In this document: piece by piece, positions 12,463 through 24,795 of the stretch
Layout of the letters: each line of letters opens with the position of its first letter
Position numbering within the stretch: the first letter of the stretch is position 1
Notes under the pieces: model-generated
Seen by the model: only the letters and a program-made list of their open reading frames with translations
The model's database searches: none
Told to the model about the DNA's origin: nothing
Translations under genes and position numbers: made by a program
NCBI RefSeq assembly: GCF_014805685.1
Contig: NC_060911.1
Span: forward strand, 5,003,709 to 5,067,708
DNA length: 64,000 nucleotides
Direction of reading: 5' to 3'
Source: Silurus meridionalis
Lineage: Eukaryota; Chordata; Actinopteri; Siluriformes; Siluridae

Positions 12463-12690
12463 ACACAATATCCTGTGGAATAAAGTATTGGGACCTGACT
12501 TTTCCAGCCGTATTTGGTGCTTTCCCAAACTGTTAGCACAAAGTTGAAGACACACAATTGTATAAGATGTCTTTGGATGTGCTAGCAAGACAGTTTCCCC
12601 TCAGGAGAACTAGGAGATCCAAACCTGTTCCAGCATGACAATGCCCCTGTGCACAAAGCCAACTACATAAAGATGCATAATTACATGCGT
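12463..12690 (+). mobile_element. 'ACACTATATGG'-family Tc1 relic
   Basis: Begins tacacaatatcctgtggaat with aaagtattgggacctgac. Includes gatccaaacctgttccagca and gacaatgcccctgtgcacaa (relic of the transposase QHDNAPVHK region) and ctacataaagatgc. Decayed. Confidence 0.65.
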
Positions 12691-12944
12691 TATATATAAA
12701 AAATGAGCACAAATCTTCACAAAACTCTAGTGAAACATATAAACCATTAAACAATTCGAGCAAAAAACCCAGACATTTCATAGTTACATAAGTGCACTGA
12801 AGGTTGAAGGTTGCAAAATGCTACCTAAAGATCTGTGGGTGGAAACACCTTGTTAAAAAGAGAGACAGGATTGGTTCTAGCTGGGTGGTTGTGGATGACA
12901 TGACAGACTGTGTTTATAGACAATGGTTTCTGGAGGGGTTTCTC

Positions 12945-13215
12945 ATCATGCCTGTTTTTAATGAAGTGCTACCTAAAGGCCCGAAGATCATAAGCATCCA
13001 AAATAGATTTTTGCCCTTGTCCCGGTGTGCACAGATATTTCTCCATATCTTTTAATGATATTATGTACTGTAGATGTTGTAATAGATGTTGTGAAAGAGT
13101 TCGCAATTCTATGTTGAGGAACATTATTCTGAAATTGTTCCGCAATTTGTAGATGCAGTTTTTTGCAGTTTTTAGCCTCTGAGCATCTTTATTTCAGACA
13201 TTCTGCATCTCTAAG
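12945..13215 (-). mobile_element. Tc1/mariner relic, minus strand (same family as 17275-18055)
   Basis: The reverse complement carries aacaatttcagaataatgtt (anti-sense of 13119-13138), cctttaggtagcactt and a decayed N-terminal transposase (LRNCSRTLSQHL-like, no open frame). It matches 17600-17850 on the + strand. Confidence 0.65.
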
Positions 13216-13764
13216 ATGCTCCTGTTAAATTCATGAATTTGTCCCTACCAGTTTCTCACTATAAGTTTGTCCCTGAGTATACATAATTGTATGCTTATTT
13301 TTATCAGGAAAGTTGGATACAGATGGCAGTAATAACAATGTATGCTAATTATAATTAAGGGAAAGCAGCAAAGGGGGACATTGAGGCCTCTAGTGGATAA
13401 AAACAGGATCCAAATCCTGACAGAATCAGTCTGGTCACTCCTCTGATTTCTGTCATCAACAAGATGTTTCTACATTATACTGTATGCGAAGATTAGCAGT
13501 TTCTTAAATACAAAGAAAGAGTGTTTTACTTTATTTTATGTCAATGAAATCACACCCCCGATCTCCAGACGCATTTTCTAGCCAAGTGAAAATCTTTCAA
13601 TGTTCAGTGCCACTTTGCTCACACAAACATTAACTATGTCCTGCTTGTTTTTGTTTTTTTTACATTACGTGAACAGTGTGAAATGTACCTATAGGGCTCT
13701 CAATTACAGTGTTTGTTGCATTTTAAGAAAGGAACATGCATGTGTATTTTAAAAACACATAAGA
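13216..13764. other. No feature recognised
   Basis: AT-rich non-coding sequence. Confidence 0.5.
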
Positions 13765-14345
13765 GACAAAGTTTCCAACTTAAAAAACTGACAAACTATG
13801 TAAAAGGCAAAAACACACAAGTATTGGACAGTGGAAGTTCTATAGACAGATAAGTCCAAATGTAAAATTTTTGATTCAAACAGAAGAACTTCTTTAAGAC
13901 AGATAACAGGAGAGATGATAGCAGACTGTCTCACCCCCACAGTCAAACATGGAGGTGGACACTTGGGGTTGTTTTGGAGCAGGGAAGATTGAAGACTTAT
14001 TCCAGGTTAAAGGAAAACTGAACCAATATGGCTACTATTCCATACTTCAACACCAAGCAATTTCACCTGGACTGCGGCTCATTGGGAGTGACTTCACCAT
14101 AAACAAGACAATAACCCGAAGCGTACATCTGAGCTCTGTGTTATTTAGAGAGTAAACAGTCAGCTGGAGTGTAATCTCTCATTTAATATTCTGCCCAGTC
14201 ACTGTACCTAAATCCTATTGAACTGCTCTGAGATTAAATAGATAACACATGAAAACTCCAACTAGTGGAGATCAACTTTGTCAAGTTGTACAAGAGGCAT
14301 AGCAAAGTATTTCAGCTGAATGTTTTTGGCGAAACAATTTTATTA
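13765..14345 (+). mobile_element. Tc1-like transposase relic
   Basis: Decayed catalytic half. caccccca then cagtcaaacatggaggtgga is the VKHGGG motif region, followed by EDLFQVKGKLNQYGYYSILQ and HQAISPGLRLIG. Further on, cagtcactgtacctaaatcc with tattgaactgctctg is the [10 protein letters not shown] region around the catalytic Glu, and caagttgtacaagaggc the C-terminus. Multiple stops and frameshifts; it belongs to a Tc1 lineage different from copies A and B. Confidence 0.75.
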
Positions 14346-15657
14346 TTTTTTTTTTTTGTGTTATTCATGCCAAACAAAGATTTTTCAATGGAAAATAAAG
14401 TGCAAATTCTGTACATTTATATATTTGTTTGGGCAAAGTACATATTCAGGCTGTTAAATGACCTAATTTGTTAAATAGAAACAAACAGGACATGTACGTA
14501 TATGTCTCTCAAAATTTATCAAATGACTAGGTATTTCCAAACTTAACAGGTACTGTAGGGCATGCTGCTCTTTACATTTACACTGGAAATTGTTTCACAA
14601 TCAAGCTCAAGAGGACACTTAGTACAATCATAACATGACCGACCTGTGTGCTAAAGCCATGTGATATATTTCTATGCTGTCTGCCCATACACACAAACAA
14701 AACCAAGTCTGATAACATGACCAGTGACATGTCTCTTCTTTACTTTTATATAATATGGTTATGATTGGACTTTTTATTCTGGAGTATTAAACGGTCAGGT
14801 TAGAGATTCCTGTGTTCTTCAATGTGGAAGATGATACAGTTTCTGTTGTTTTTTCCCTTTTAGGACAGCAAAAAAAATGGGAAAAAGAGCATGCATTTCT
14901 TTCAATATTTTATGCTACTGAGTGAGGGTAAGGGGTATTAGAGATAGTCTGAGTCTGTTTTACCATGTTATGCCAAGCTTTTTGTCTTAGTCTGACAGTA
15001 ACTGTTATTAGTGAGGAGTCTCTGATTGTATATAAAATATATAAATAAATGAACAAATCAGTCCAGGTTTCTATATATTCCTGAGCAGGCCATTTAAGTA
15101 CATTTAAGTTTGCATTGTCATACAATCCAAAGGAGTAAAGAGATCTGTACAATGAATAAAGTGTAAGATCTAAAGTATAAATAGTGAAACAAATGGAAGC
15201 CAATAGCAAAATAATGAGTGCAACATAAGAAATCTGTAGCACATGAATTCAATAAAATAAAAAGTAAAAGAAGCTGAAAATGCTGACCGTCTTTGCAGAA
15301 TTAAGATCCACAGTGGTGCGGTTTGTACTTTTTGATGTCAGGCCAACACTCAGAGCAGGGTTTAATCCTCAGACAGGTTCCTGGACTTCATTGATTGAGG
15401 GATAAGATACAGAATTTAGGAATCAGGTCTGTTAGTGTTTAGAGACTTCTTTGTTCTGACCGTTAAGCCGCATCTGTCATTGGACGATCAGAAAACATTG
15501 CCTAATTTTTTACTTTGATCATGTGGGCAGAATGTTATTTAATAATAAAGTAATAATATTCAAACATGTTTTAATGTCCTATTAATATGTCATTCTTTTT
15601 CCTTCACATGCCTACAATAAGTCCAATAGCAGTTTATTTTTAAAGGGAAAAAGTTGT
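14346..15657. other. No feature recognised
   Basis: AT-rich non-coding sequence; no gene or identifiable repeat. Confidence 0.5.
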
Positions 15658-16078
15658 ACACTTTTTGGTCTAAAGTATTGAGACACCTGACTTTTCCAGG
15701 CATATTCCCAAAACCACAGAGATAAATATACACAATAAACATTAATTTTTCCTTTCACCTGTACTTGGAGACCTAAACCTGTTGCAGCATGACAATGTTC
15801 CTGTGAAAAAGCAAACTCTTTGAACAAATGATTTACATTGGTTAAAGTGAAAGATCTTGAATTACCTGCTATAGAGCTCTGAACTCAATATTATTGAGCA
15901 CCTTTAAGATGAATTGGAACACTGTACATGTTTTTTGGCACCATGGCAAAACTGCACTGGTGTAGAAGTGAGCAAATAAACATGGAGAAAATTTCTCCAT
16001 TCATCTACCTCCACTCAGAGGAGCCAAAGAAAAAAGTATGAATATCATGAATATGATTGCACAACATAATTCCCCCAG
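15658..16078 (+). mobile_element. 'ACACTATATGG'-family Tc1 relic
   Basis: Starts acactttttggtctaaagta ttgagacacctgac, with gacctaaacctgttgcagca, agcatgacaatgttcctgtg, gctctgaactcaatattatt and ttaagatgaattggaacact (relic of the [13 protein letters not shown] region). A second relic begins directly at 16081, so two members lie in tandem. Confidence 0.7.
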
Positions 16079-16080
16079 CT

Positions 16081-16345
16081 ACACTATATGGACAAAAGTA
16101 TTGGGATACCTGACTTTTTCAGCCATTTATGGCTCTTCCCCAAACTGATGGATGTCGAAGAATAAAATTTTCCCTTTACTTGAACTAGGAGTCGCAAACC
16201 TGTTCCATCAATTCGCTCTTTACACAAAGTCAGCTCCATTAAGATCTGCTTTACATGGGTTGGAGTGGAAGATCTCCTGCTATTGAGCTCTGACATCAAC
16301 CTTACTAAACCTTTGGGATGAATTGGAATGCTGACTGCCCCCGAG
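16081..16345 (+). mobile_element. 'ACACTATATGG'-family Tc1 relic with intact left end
   Basis: Left terminal repeat acactatatggacaaaagta ttgggatacc is well preserved. Inside are gtcgcaaacctgttcc, agtggaagatctcctgctat and tttgggatgaattggaatgc. The right end is lost. This is the best copy of the left terminus in the window. Confidence 0.75.
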
Positions 16346-17274
16346 GTTTTTCACAGTGACAAGAGTTGAAGAGACACAACATATAACCAGGAGTCCGGTA
16401 ATCTTTTTCTTCTTCTTCTTTGTCTTCTTTTTCTTCTTCTTCTTTAAACCAGTGAATATCCAAGGCATGAACAATATATCACATAATACAGATCAGAAAC
16501 TCACAAGCACGCAAGTAATCTTGGATGGAAGATTACCTCAGAGACCTCATTACTCCTCGCACTGCATCATGTTGCCTGAGATCTTCTAGCACTGCTCGAC
16601 TGGTACCACCTTCTCTCAGTTCCCCTAACTTCCCCTAGATGTCCGAACTGCAGAGTCCCTGGCTATTATATAAAATAATATTAATAATCCTCTCAACAGA
16701 GTTGTAAACTGATTTATCTTAAGTTGTGATCTAGCGTACCAGTGTAAATTTATTAATTGATTGAGACTCAAAGTACTCTGGCTCATGAACATCGCTCTGG
16801 ACAAGGTCTTCTGCTGCATGCCATAAATGTCATTGTAAATGTAACAAGCAGTTCCCAGCACTGGCTTTCATCATGAATAAATACTGTCACCCATTAATTA
16901 TGCCATCCTTTAAGTAGAAGCAGCATTATTAGTCTGGAGCTAAATAGGACAGGAAAGTCTACACTGGAGTCTGGAAAGGACCAATTTGCACAGAACACAA
17001 AGTAATTAACAATATGTGAACAGAAAAAGCCATGGCTCAGTAAATGTATACTGTAGGTTCTGCCTCTTCCATCATTTCTGGAGTTGCCATTACCAGAGAT
17101 AAATCCTTTGCCAGGAACTCTCATGAAAATTAGCCACAATTTTCTCCCTTAGAGATGACACTGAAGTGGTACATGGTCCCACTCCTTTAGTACTTAAGCC
17201 TCTTTTTGTGGCCTGCAGTTCTTATGTTAGGCACCACATATAAATCAAACCATCTCTGAACAGTTCCAACTGCA
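16346..17274. other. Polypyrimidine tract and unassigned sequence
   Basis: 16399-16446 is a TTC-rich tract. 16783-16845 resembles the fish repeat tail with cgctctggacaaggtcttct and gccataaatgtcattgtaaa. The rest is unassigned. Confidence 0.5.
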
Positions 17275-18055
17275 GCCCTAATTCCAAAAAGCTGGAACGC
17301 TGTGTAACATTTAAATAAAAATGGAATGTAATAACTTCTCACAAGTCAGTTATCTCATTAAAAAAAAAAAAAAAAAAAAAAATCTAATTTTAAGTTTAAA
17401 TTTGGAAAAAATAAAAAACTTTTGAATTTGATAGTCGCAACATATCGGGAAAATTTGGAAAGGGGGAACAACAGGCTGAAAAAGTAGGTGTTACTTGAAA
17501 AGAAAGTTTTTTAAGTAGAAAAGAACATTTTGTAACTAATTAGCTTAATTAGCAACAGGTCAGGAACATGAAGAAAAAATATCTTAAGTATCGTAGAGAG
17601 ACAGAGCTTCACCAATCTGTGAAAAACTGCATCTACAAATTGTGAAACAATTTTAGAATAAATGTTCCTCAACATGAAATTACTAAGAATTTTAAATATC
17701 TTTAAATATCTCATTATCAACATTATGTAATATCAAAAAAAGATTGAGAGAATCTGAAGAAAACTTCTGTGTGCAAGGGACAGTGGTGAAAATCGATATT
17801 GGATGCTTGAGATCTTTGGGCCCTCAAGTGGCACTGCATTAAAAACAGGTATGATTCTTTTTTTAAATCACTGCATACAATGATATGCAGTTCTGTACTC
17901 AGATGAATGAAAATTTGCAATTGTTTTTTAAATCCATGCTGTGTCCTCCAGACTAAAGAGGAGAGGGACCATCCGGCCTGCATACCAACAACACTTAGTT
18001 CAAAAACCTGCATCTTTGTTGGTATAGGAGTGCAATAGTGCCTGAGATCGTGCAC
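17275..18055 (+). mobile_element. Tc1/mariner relic (deleted)
   Basis: Left end ccctaattccaaaaagctgg aacgctgtgtaac. Then an N-terminal HTH relic (aaactgcatctacaaattgt, aatgttcctcaacatgaaat) and ctgtgtgcaagggacagtgg, continuing through ccctcaagtggcactgcatt. After a deletion, gtcctccagactaaagagga and gggaccatccggcctgcata come from the region after the first catalytic Asp. A left-end fragment of the same family is at 45332-45545. Confidence 0.75.
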
Positions 18056-18335
18056 TGAGGGTTTAGTCTGGGGTTCAGTCAGAGCTCTAGTTCATCCCAG
18101 AGGTGTTCCCTAGAGTTGAGGTCAGGGTTCTAAGCAGAAAATTTAAATTCTTCTTGTCATGCTGAAACAGGTTTGGGCTTCTTAGTTTCAATGATGGGAA
18201 ATTTTAATGCTGCAAGTAATTGTGGCAACATGTGGAGTAAAAAATTTATATTTCATGTTCAGGCTGTTTACAGTACAGAACCTTTCAGTGGCACATGCCT
18301 GAGTATATTGTGATATAGATATTAGTTGAACATCA
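18056..18335 (-). mobile_element. 'ACACTATATGG'-family Tc1 relic, antisense
   Basis: ttcatcccagaggtgttccc, tagagttgaggtcagggttc and cttgtcatgctgaaacaggt are antisense to the transposase SPDLNP...HLWDE and QHD regions of this family. Confidence 0.6.
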
Positions 18336-18868
18336 TAGAAATGAGACAATTGTGTTTTTGTTAGAGAGCCTTGTTTACCAGCCTTTGGTCCTTTCTTCTA
18401 AACCAGAAAAAGATATTACTGTTTGCTCTGCTGCTCCCAAAACACAGGGCTTAAAGCAAGTCAAGACAAGGGCCAAGAAAGAAAAATTGTATAAAGCATA
18501 GCAAAGCCTTCTTTTCTAATTGGATGTTGTGTGCTGGAGGACCCAGGGGGTTCAGAATCTCTTTGAGGTTCCATGGTGGGGTGAACGGCAGAAAGGGATT
18601 TCATGGTCGGCTGCAGAAGGCAATCTGTCCCCTGTCATCCATGTCTTCTTCACTAGGATTGTCAGGCACACAGAAGAATGTTGTATAAGAAAGATAAAGA
18701 CTGAGCGTGAGAGAGAGAGATGTATTGTGACCAGAGGAACAAGTGCATATTTGTAGATGCAGATAAAGGACAATGTGTAGATCATGTTCACATCATGTTC
18801 ATAGTTCGGGAAACTTCTGATCTTCCAGGATTTTTCATATACAAAAAGTTAGAGTTTACTCAGAATGA

Positions 18869-18911
<43 letters not shown>

Positions 18912-19469
18912 GGTGGCACTTCTGAGGTGGATGGGAAATAACTGATAGTTTCATTGTTGAGAGGTTTTTTCCTTCAGTTTCTTGATAGATATTGAATAAT
19001 ATTATCACTATCCATGAAATCCTTTGAAACAAGTTGTCTCAATGGTCTGTGAAGACTAAGGTGCTTACTAACACAACCGCCTCAAGTCAAACACACACAA
19101 CACAGACAGGAGCTGGATAGACATAAATCCTTGGGGGAAAAACATAGCTGGATGACTTGCTGGAATTTTAACATAGTTGACAGCTTTGTTATGAGTACTT
19201 TCTTTTTTTCTCCTCACTCGATTATAGCCACACCTCTTTTGATTTTATCACTGGCTTCTTCTTCCGATCAATGCGCATGGCTCATGGTGCTAAGCCAGCA
19301 TAAAAATAATAAACAGATTGGAAACAAACACCAATGGCTGCCTTAAAGCTGCCATTACTTAGCACTATCCATAATCTCCCTATACACTGGTGGAATGGCT
19401 CATAGGCCTGTTTCCTTTCTATTGATTTTCATGTAGAAAATGTCAATAATATAAAATATATATGAGCAC
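18336..19469. other. No gene; (GA) and (GT)n repeats
   Basis: Contains gagagagagaga at 18709-18720 and a (GT)n run at 18875-18909. Otherwise unassigned. Confidence 0.5.
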
Positions 19470-19915
19470 TCTACACCTGCTCATTAATGCAATCATCCAG
19501 TCAGCCAATAATTTCTTTAGTATATAGATTGACAATGGCCAGACAGGTTGGATTTGAGTATTTCAAAAGCTGCTAAACTCCTGGGATTTTCACACACAAC
19601 AGTATCTAAAGTTAAGACAGAATGTTATGGGGAAAAAAACATCCAGCTGCTCTGAAAAAAATGCTTGATTGATGACACAGGACAAGTAATTTAGAGACTG
19701 GTTTAAAAATGGCCAGACTGGTATGTGAAAAAGGTTACTGAAATAAGCACTCTTTACAATCATGGTATGCAGACAAGCATCTCCAAATGGAAAACAAGTT
19801 AAACCTTTAGGCAAATGGGTTACAACAGCAGAAAGACCTCATACTACTTCTACTTCTGTCACAGAAAAACAAGAATTTGGAGACCTGAAAACTGGAAGAC
19901 AAGGTCATTATTAAT
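19470..19915 (+). mobile_element. Tc1-like relic (52-kb family)
   Basis: ttggatttgagtatttcaaa, ctcctgggattttcacacac, aatggccagactggtatgtg, actctttacaatcatggtat and gggttacaacagcagaaaga align in order with 52240-52690. Decayed. Confidence 0.75.
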
Positions 19916-19924
19916 AAATTTTTT

Positions 19925-20125
19925 TGGGTTTGTTCTAAATGATGCTGATGCACATGGGGAGCGAAGGCTGGTCCATGTGGTCCGATTCAACAGACGAGCT
20001 CCTGTAGCTCAAACTGCTCAAGAAGTTCATGCTGTAATGCTCGATGGGTCACAACTGTTTTGGCGTCAAAAGGGGGAGCAACACAATATTAGGCAGCTGG
20101 TCATAATATTATGCCTGTTTTTGTA
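19925..20125 (+). mobile_element. Tc1-like MITE copy 2
   Basis: gggagcgaaggctggtccat, agctcaaactgctcaagaag, then ttcatgctgtaatgctcgat and ggtcataatattatgcctg. It shares with copy 1 (2935-3352) the joint between aagttcatgctg and the taatgctc... 3' segment, showing descent from one deleted ancestor. Confidence 0.8.
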
Positions 20126-20329
20126 CTTAGTCTTTGGTACACGTGAAAGAAGCTGATGGGAGGATCTTCGGGAGCATGATGAGGAATGGAGCTGTAATAA
20201 GTCAACAAGGTATTTGGAAGTTTAATTATTTTAATCCTTATACACAAACAACTTTAAAATTAATTCTGAAACTAACTGGATGCAGGTGCAGAGACGTGAA
20301 ATCCGGGTTTATATATTCTGGCCTACTTG

Positions 20330-20660
20330 TATTAGTGAACAGATAATCAGCAGCATTTTGTACCAATTGAAACCTGTTCAGGGATTATTGTGGAAGACCA
20401 ATGTACAATGCATTACAGCAGTCTAACCTGGAGCTAATAAATGGATGCCTTTTTGAAGATCTGAAAAGGATAGAAAAGGCTTCACTTTGGAATGTAATCA
20501 CAGATGAAATAATAATGTTTTTAATGACTGAGGTAATCTGTGTCTAAAGTAATGTTGCTATAACATATTACTCCCAAATTCCTTACACAGGGCTTTATGG
20601 AGGGAGCCAAGGATCGAAGGTAAGTGCCAATAGAGCTAGTGACAAAGGGAGAGCTGAATG
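20330..20660 (-). mobile_element. L2-type LINE fragment (minus strand)
   Basis: gcattacagcagtctaacct and taataaatggatgcc correspond to 38968-39010 (gcgttacagtagtctaatct) in the antisense RT of the 38.5-kb L2. Decayed. Confidence 0.5.
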
Positions 20661-21989
20661 AAATCACTTGGGTTTTACTTTTGTTTATTCAATAGAACTG
20701 TAAACAAATTATTGAAATTTTTGTTGTCGATGGATCACTTACATTAGTATAATGGTCAGACACATTTCCACTTATTAATAAATAAATACATTAAAATATT
20801 TTAGACAGGAGAATGTGTGCATGGCAGTGTAATGAAGTGCTAACAGAGTCGTTTGATGCAGCTCTGTTTCTCAGATTTATATTTAGTAAATGAGACGAAT
20901 TAAAAGTAATTTGGAGCAAAGTGTCAAGTGGAAAGCTCACTCTTGTAATGAATGGTATTTATCAGTGGCGGGCAGAAGAACTGACCTACATTTACAACAT
21001 AAATTCTAATATTTGTTCTATTAAATTTTATTAATTTATTTCCAACAGTTTTTATTCTCTTTATTTCATAGCGTTTCTTTTGGCTGCACTGCTTCCAGTA
21101 CGTGTATGTTAAATTTTTTGTCAAATCAGATTTCAGCCTATTTGTGCTGCCATGTCAATCTAATCTGCCCAGGGCCTGCAAAGTCTGTCCTGCTGGCTTT
21201 TTTTTTTACTTTAGTCTCTATTAGCAATTTCAAGAGGGAAACTGTTACAGCCAAGTTCGATTTGCCAGAATACATGTGTAGCGCTCTGCACACATTAATA
21301 AATCTGAGTTAGACTTTTTTTATGCCTACAGAGGAAACTGAAGCTAGCTAGCTTTTCTCATCCCGGGAAAGGGTTTGTTCGCCACTTCTAGACCAGTGTA
21401 AAAGAGCGGCACCATTGGCTTACCGCCTCTGAGGAGTGGTGCAAATTATGTGTATGCATCTCTGGTGAGTAGTTTGGATTTTACTGACATTTTTCATGTT
21501 TTTGTCATATTATTAGACAAATATTGATTCTGAACTGCTCCAGATAATGTAGGTGGCACATTTGCGGTTGTAGTGTAGAGGTTTGGAGCTGTCTGTTAAA
21601 TGGGTTTCTTGCTTTAGTAAAATGGTATTTACCCTCCATATGTGAAATTTTTGTATTGTATTGATGGTTTCTATAATCACAACGTGATAGTGGTGGTATT
21701 AAGAGGTGGATTAAGTCGGGTGAGTCCCCACTGAAGGCCCAGGTACCAAATGCATGGCCTGCCACTGGTATATATATATATTAGACTAATAACGGCTTGA
21801 CAAAAGAAATCGAAGGAAAAGCTGCAAGCTCTCCAGAAGTGGAAAAGAAATTGCTTGTTGGATGTTTAGCTTGTTAGATTCCCCTTTTAAAAACCTTCTT
21901 TTCACTATAAAAATAAAACCCATCACTGTATATAAGAATCGTCAGGACAGATTTTTTCCTCTGTTCTCTTTAATAATTATGATAATCAT
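20661..21989. other. No feature recognised
   Basis: AT-rich non-coding sequence; no supported gene. Confidence 0.45.
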
Positions 21990-22175
21990 AAAAAAGGGCA
22001 CCATGGTGGAGCATCACAGATCCAGGGTGACCAATTTTATATCATTCTGGCATTACTGCCCAGGTGGGTTTCCATGGGGTTCTCTGGTTTCCCCCAACCT
22101 TTCAAAAACAGATGGTTCAAATACTCTTAATTACCTATAGGTGTAAATAAGGGTGTGAATGAAATTGTTTATGCT
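21990..22175 (+). repeat. Decayed tRNA-derived SINE-like repeat
   Basis: gggcaccatggtggagcatc, then cagatccagggtgaccaatt, and gtgggtttccatggggttct ctggtttccccc resemble the fish SINE consensus (cacggtgg..., gggtttcctccggg). No usable tRNA promoter is intact. Confidence 0.5.
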
Positions 22176-22920
22176 GTTTACATATGTGGTGGATGCAAGT
22201 GCAGATCATCTTTTATTTTAATCTTAAATATTAAAGTAAAAAATTTAAAATAACCTGACAAGGAAACAGAACCCCATTCGGATAAAGTTAAGGGCCATGA
22301 CCCTTGATTCATAATCAGAGAGACATGGTGATGTTGTACCTTGTGAGACAACCTATATCAAGAAGAATTGCTTTGCAATTTTAATACTGTCCAAATCCAA
22401 ATGATAAATCATTTAAACTGTTAAAACATAATGGAGAAAAAAAAATTCTTGCTGTTTCTTCTTTATAGTGCCTCTCTGGTTCTGCTCTACTTGACACAGA
22501 AGGATGATGTGTCATGGCACTTGAGCACAGAGACACGTCATATTATGCAAATCGGTCAAGCAATGTTGTGCAATAAATATGTCATAGATATCCAACAGGG
22601 TCCTTGTTTGATCGCGTGTTCGGGTTGCTGTCTGTGTGAAGTTGTGAATGATCTCCTCTCATGCTGTGCAGGTTTAATCCTCTTTCTCTGGTGTTTGAAT
22701 GTGCTAAATATGTAAAGCAACCTTTTTGTGCCATTGACATTATTGATAATGGTAATACGAGGAGATGTGGGGACCATTTTAATAAACTGTAACCTTAGCA
22801 TGAACATAATGAAAATGAACAATAACAACAACCATGAATGGCAAATGTGAGACTTTGAGTGCTGGTGAAATGTATATACACAATATGCACCATTTGTCCT
22901 CATTTGTATTTCTAATAACC
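22176..22920. other. No feature recognised
   Basis: Non-coding; small open frames lack any recognisable similarity. Confidence 0.45.
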
Positions 22921-23165
22921 TCCACCCTTCTGGGTAGATGTTCCACTTAAGTTTGGAGTGTGCTTGTGGAGATTTGTGCTCTTTTCTAAAACAAGAACGT
23001 TAGTAAAGTCAGGGTGAGAAGGCTTGGAGTGCAGTCAGCATTCTAGTTAATGCCAAAGATGTTCTGTAGGGATGAGGTTGAAGCTATAAAGCAGGTTACT
23101 GAAGATCTTTCTCTCGAACCCATGGTAAACATATCGTCATGGAGCTGAGTTTGTGCATAGGTGCA
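22921..23165 (-). mobile_element. Tc1-family relic, antisense
   Basis: cacccttctgggtagatgtt, ttggagtgtgcttgtggaga, agtcagggtgagaaggctt and gatgttctgtagggatgagg tt are antisense to a Tc1 transposase C-terminus, as in the 18056-18335 relic. Confidence 0.55.
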
Positions 23166-23332
23166 AGTGATTATTTTTTTTTTTTTTTTATTGTAAAAAT
23201 ATATATATATATTGGTTATTTTATTGCATTTCTATTTCACTCTTATTTTTCTAGTTTTTTTTTAATTATTTCTACTCTTTATTCTTATACCTATTTAAAT
23301 TAAATGTATCTCCTTTCTATTTTAAGATGCTG

Positions 23333-24227
23333 AAAGCATTTTTCTGCATGACTGGTTCAGGGTGAAGGTTGGACTGCATCAAGGATCGGCCCTGAGGCAT
23401 TTCCTGTTTGCAGTGGTGATGGACAGGTTGATGGACGAGGTCAGACAGGAGTCTCCCTGGACTATGATGTTTGCAGATGATATTGTGATTTGTGGTGAGA
23501 GTAGGGAGCAGGTTGAGAAGAGCCTGGAGAGGAGGGGAATGAGAGTCAGTAGGAGTAAGACAGAGTACATGTGTGTGAATGAGAGGGAGGAGGCAGTGGA
23601 GTGGTGCGGTTGCAGGGAGAAGAGGTGGAAAAGGTGGAGGAGTGCAGGTACCTGGGGTCAACAGTGCAAAGTAATGGAGAGTGTGTTAGAGAAGTAAAGA
23701 AAAGAGTGCAGGCAGGGTGGAGAGGGTGGAGAAGAGTGACAGGAGTGATTTGTGATAGTAGGGTATCTGCAAGAATGAAAGGGAAAGTTTATAGGACTGT
23801 GGTGAGACCTGAGATGTTGTATGGATTAGAGACAGTGGCATTGAGTAAAAGACAGGAGATGGAGCTGGAGGTAGCAGAGCTGAAGATGTTAAGGTTTTCG
23901 TTGGGAGTGACGAGGATGGACAAGATTAGAAATGAGTTTAGAAACAAGTTGAGGGAGGCGAGATTGAGATGGTTTGGACATGTGCAAAGGAGGGACATGA
24001 ATTATATTGGTAGAAGAATGCTGAGGATGGAGCCACAAGGTAGAATGAAAAGAGGAAGGCCAAGGAGGAGGTTCATGGATGTGGTGAGGGAAGACATGCA
24101 GGTAGTTGGTATGAAAGAGGCAGATGTAGAGGACAGGGTGGTATGGAGACGGATGATCTGCTGTGGCGACTCCTAATGCTAGCAGCCGAAAGAAGAAGAA
24201 GAAGAAAAAAAGCATTTTTCTGCATGA
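23333..24227 (+). mobile_element. RTE-like LINE, 5'-truncated, with 19-bp TSD
   Basis: Element 23352-24208 is bounded by direct repeats aaagcatttttctgcatga at 23333-23351 and 24209-24227. It starts inside the RT gene (FRVKVGLHQGSA) and runs to the 3' end (ctgtggcgactcctaatg, then gaagaagaagaagaa). Confidence 0.92.
23361..24176 (+). pseudogene. RTE reverse transcriptase, C-terminal part (frameshifted)
   Basis: Two overlapping frames carry the protein. 23361-23697 has motif B (VGLHQGSA) and the catalytic MMFADDIVI box. From about 23601 the +frame continues with CRYLGSTVQSNGECVREVKK, LYGLETVALSKRQ, WFGHVQRRDMNYIGRRMLRM and ends at the TGA just before 24176. Compared with 49858-50716, it lacks a segment at IRGTAHVGCFGDK (replaced by FRNKLREARL) and part of the RT thumb (RWRYALE). 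Dead on arrival: 5' truncation removes the endonuclease. Confidence 0.88.
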
Positions 24228-24594
24228 TCCAAAACAAAAATCAACTTATTATAGTCTTGCCTGCCTGTACATTACTGTGTGGTCAATCCTTGCTGTGCTG
24301 TGAGTCACATTGTGGAATCTCATCCTTTTCCAGCTCTCTTAGGGTCATCTGAGGACAAACAGGAGAAGCTGACTATAGCCTAATGAGGACTTCAATTGTG
24401 CATAAGTCATTTCTCTCTCTCTTTCTCTCTCTCTCTTTATACTTGCAAAATTGTTTCCTCATTTCATTTCACATTGTGTAGTTTGACCCTTAACAAAGTA
24501 ACATGCAGAGTGGCATGTCTTTACCTGTTAGCATGGCAAAATTTAATGAATACACACACACAGACACACACGCACACACACGCACGCACGCAGT
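24228..24594. other. No gene; CT- and CA-rich repeats
   Basis: (CT)n at 24413-24438 and imperfect (CA)n at 24554-24590. Otherwise unassigned. Confidence 0.55.
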
Positions 24595-24795
24595 GGTATC
24601 AAAAAGGTTCCAGACTAGTTTAGTAACACACCAACAGATCACAGTCACAGGGAGCACGGGGAGCTTCAAAAAGAAGACTTCCAAGACACATTCCAAAAGT
24701 GGCAGGAATATTGTGTAAACATAGATACGTAAATAAAGGTATATACAGTACTTTTTTTGTAAACAGAGCTAGTCTCGAAATAATCCCTTGTGTAC
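24595..24795 (+). mobile_element. mariner-like deletion derivative
   Basis: Left gtggtatcaaaaaggttcca gactag, right gctagtctcgaaataatcc. Inside are gaagacttccaagacacatt and ccaaaagtggcaggaat, the C-terminal part also seen at 6119-6547 on the other strand. Only about 200 bp remain. Confidence 0.65.
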
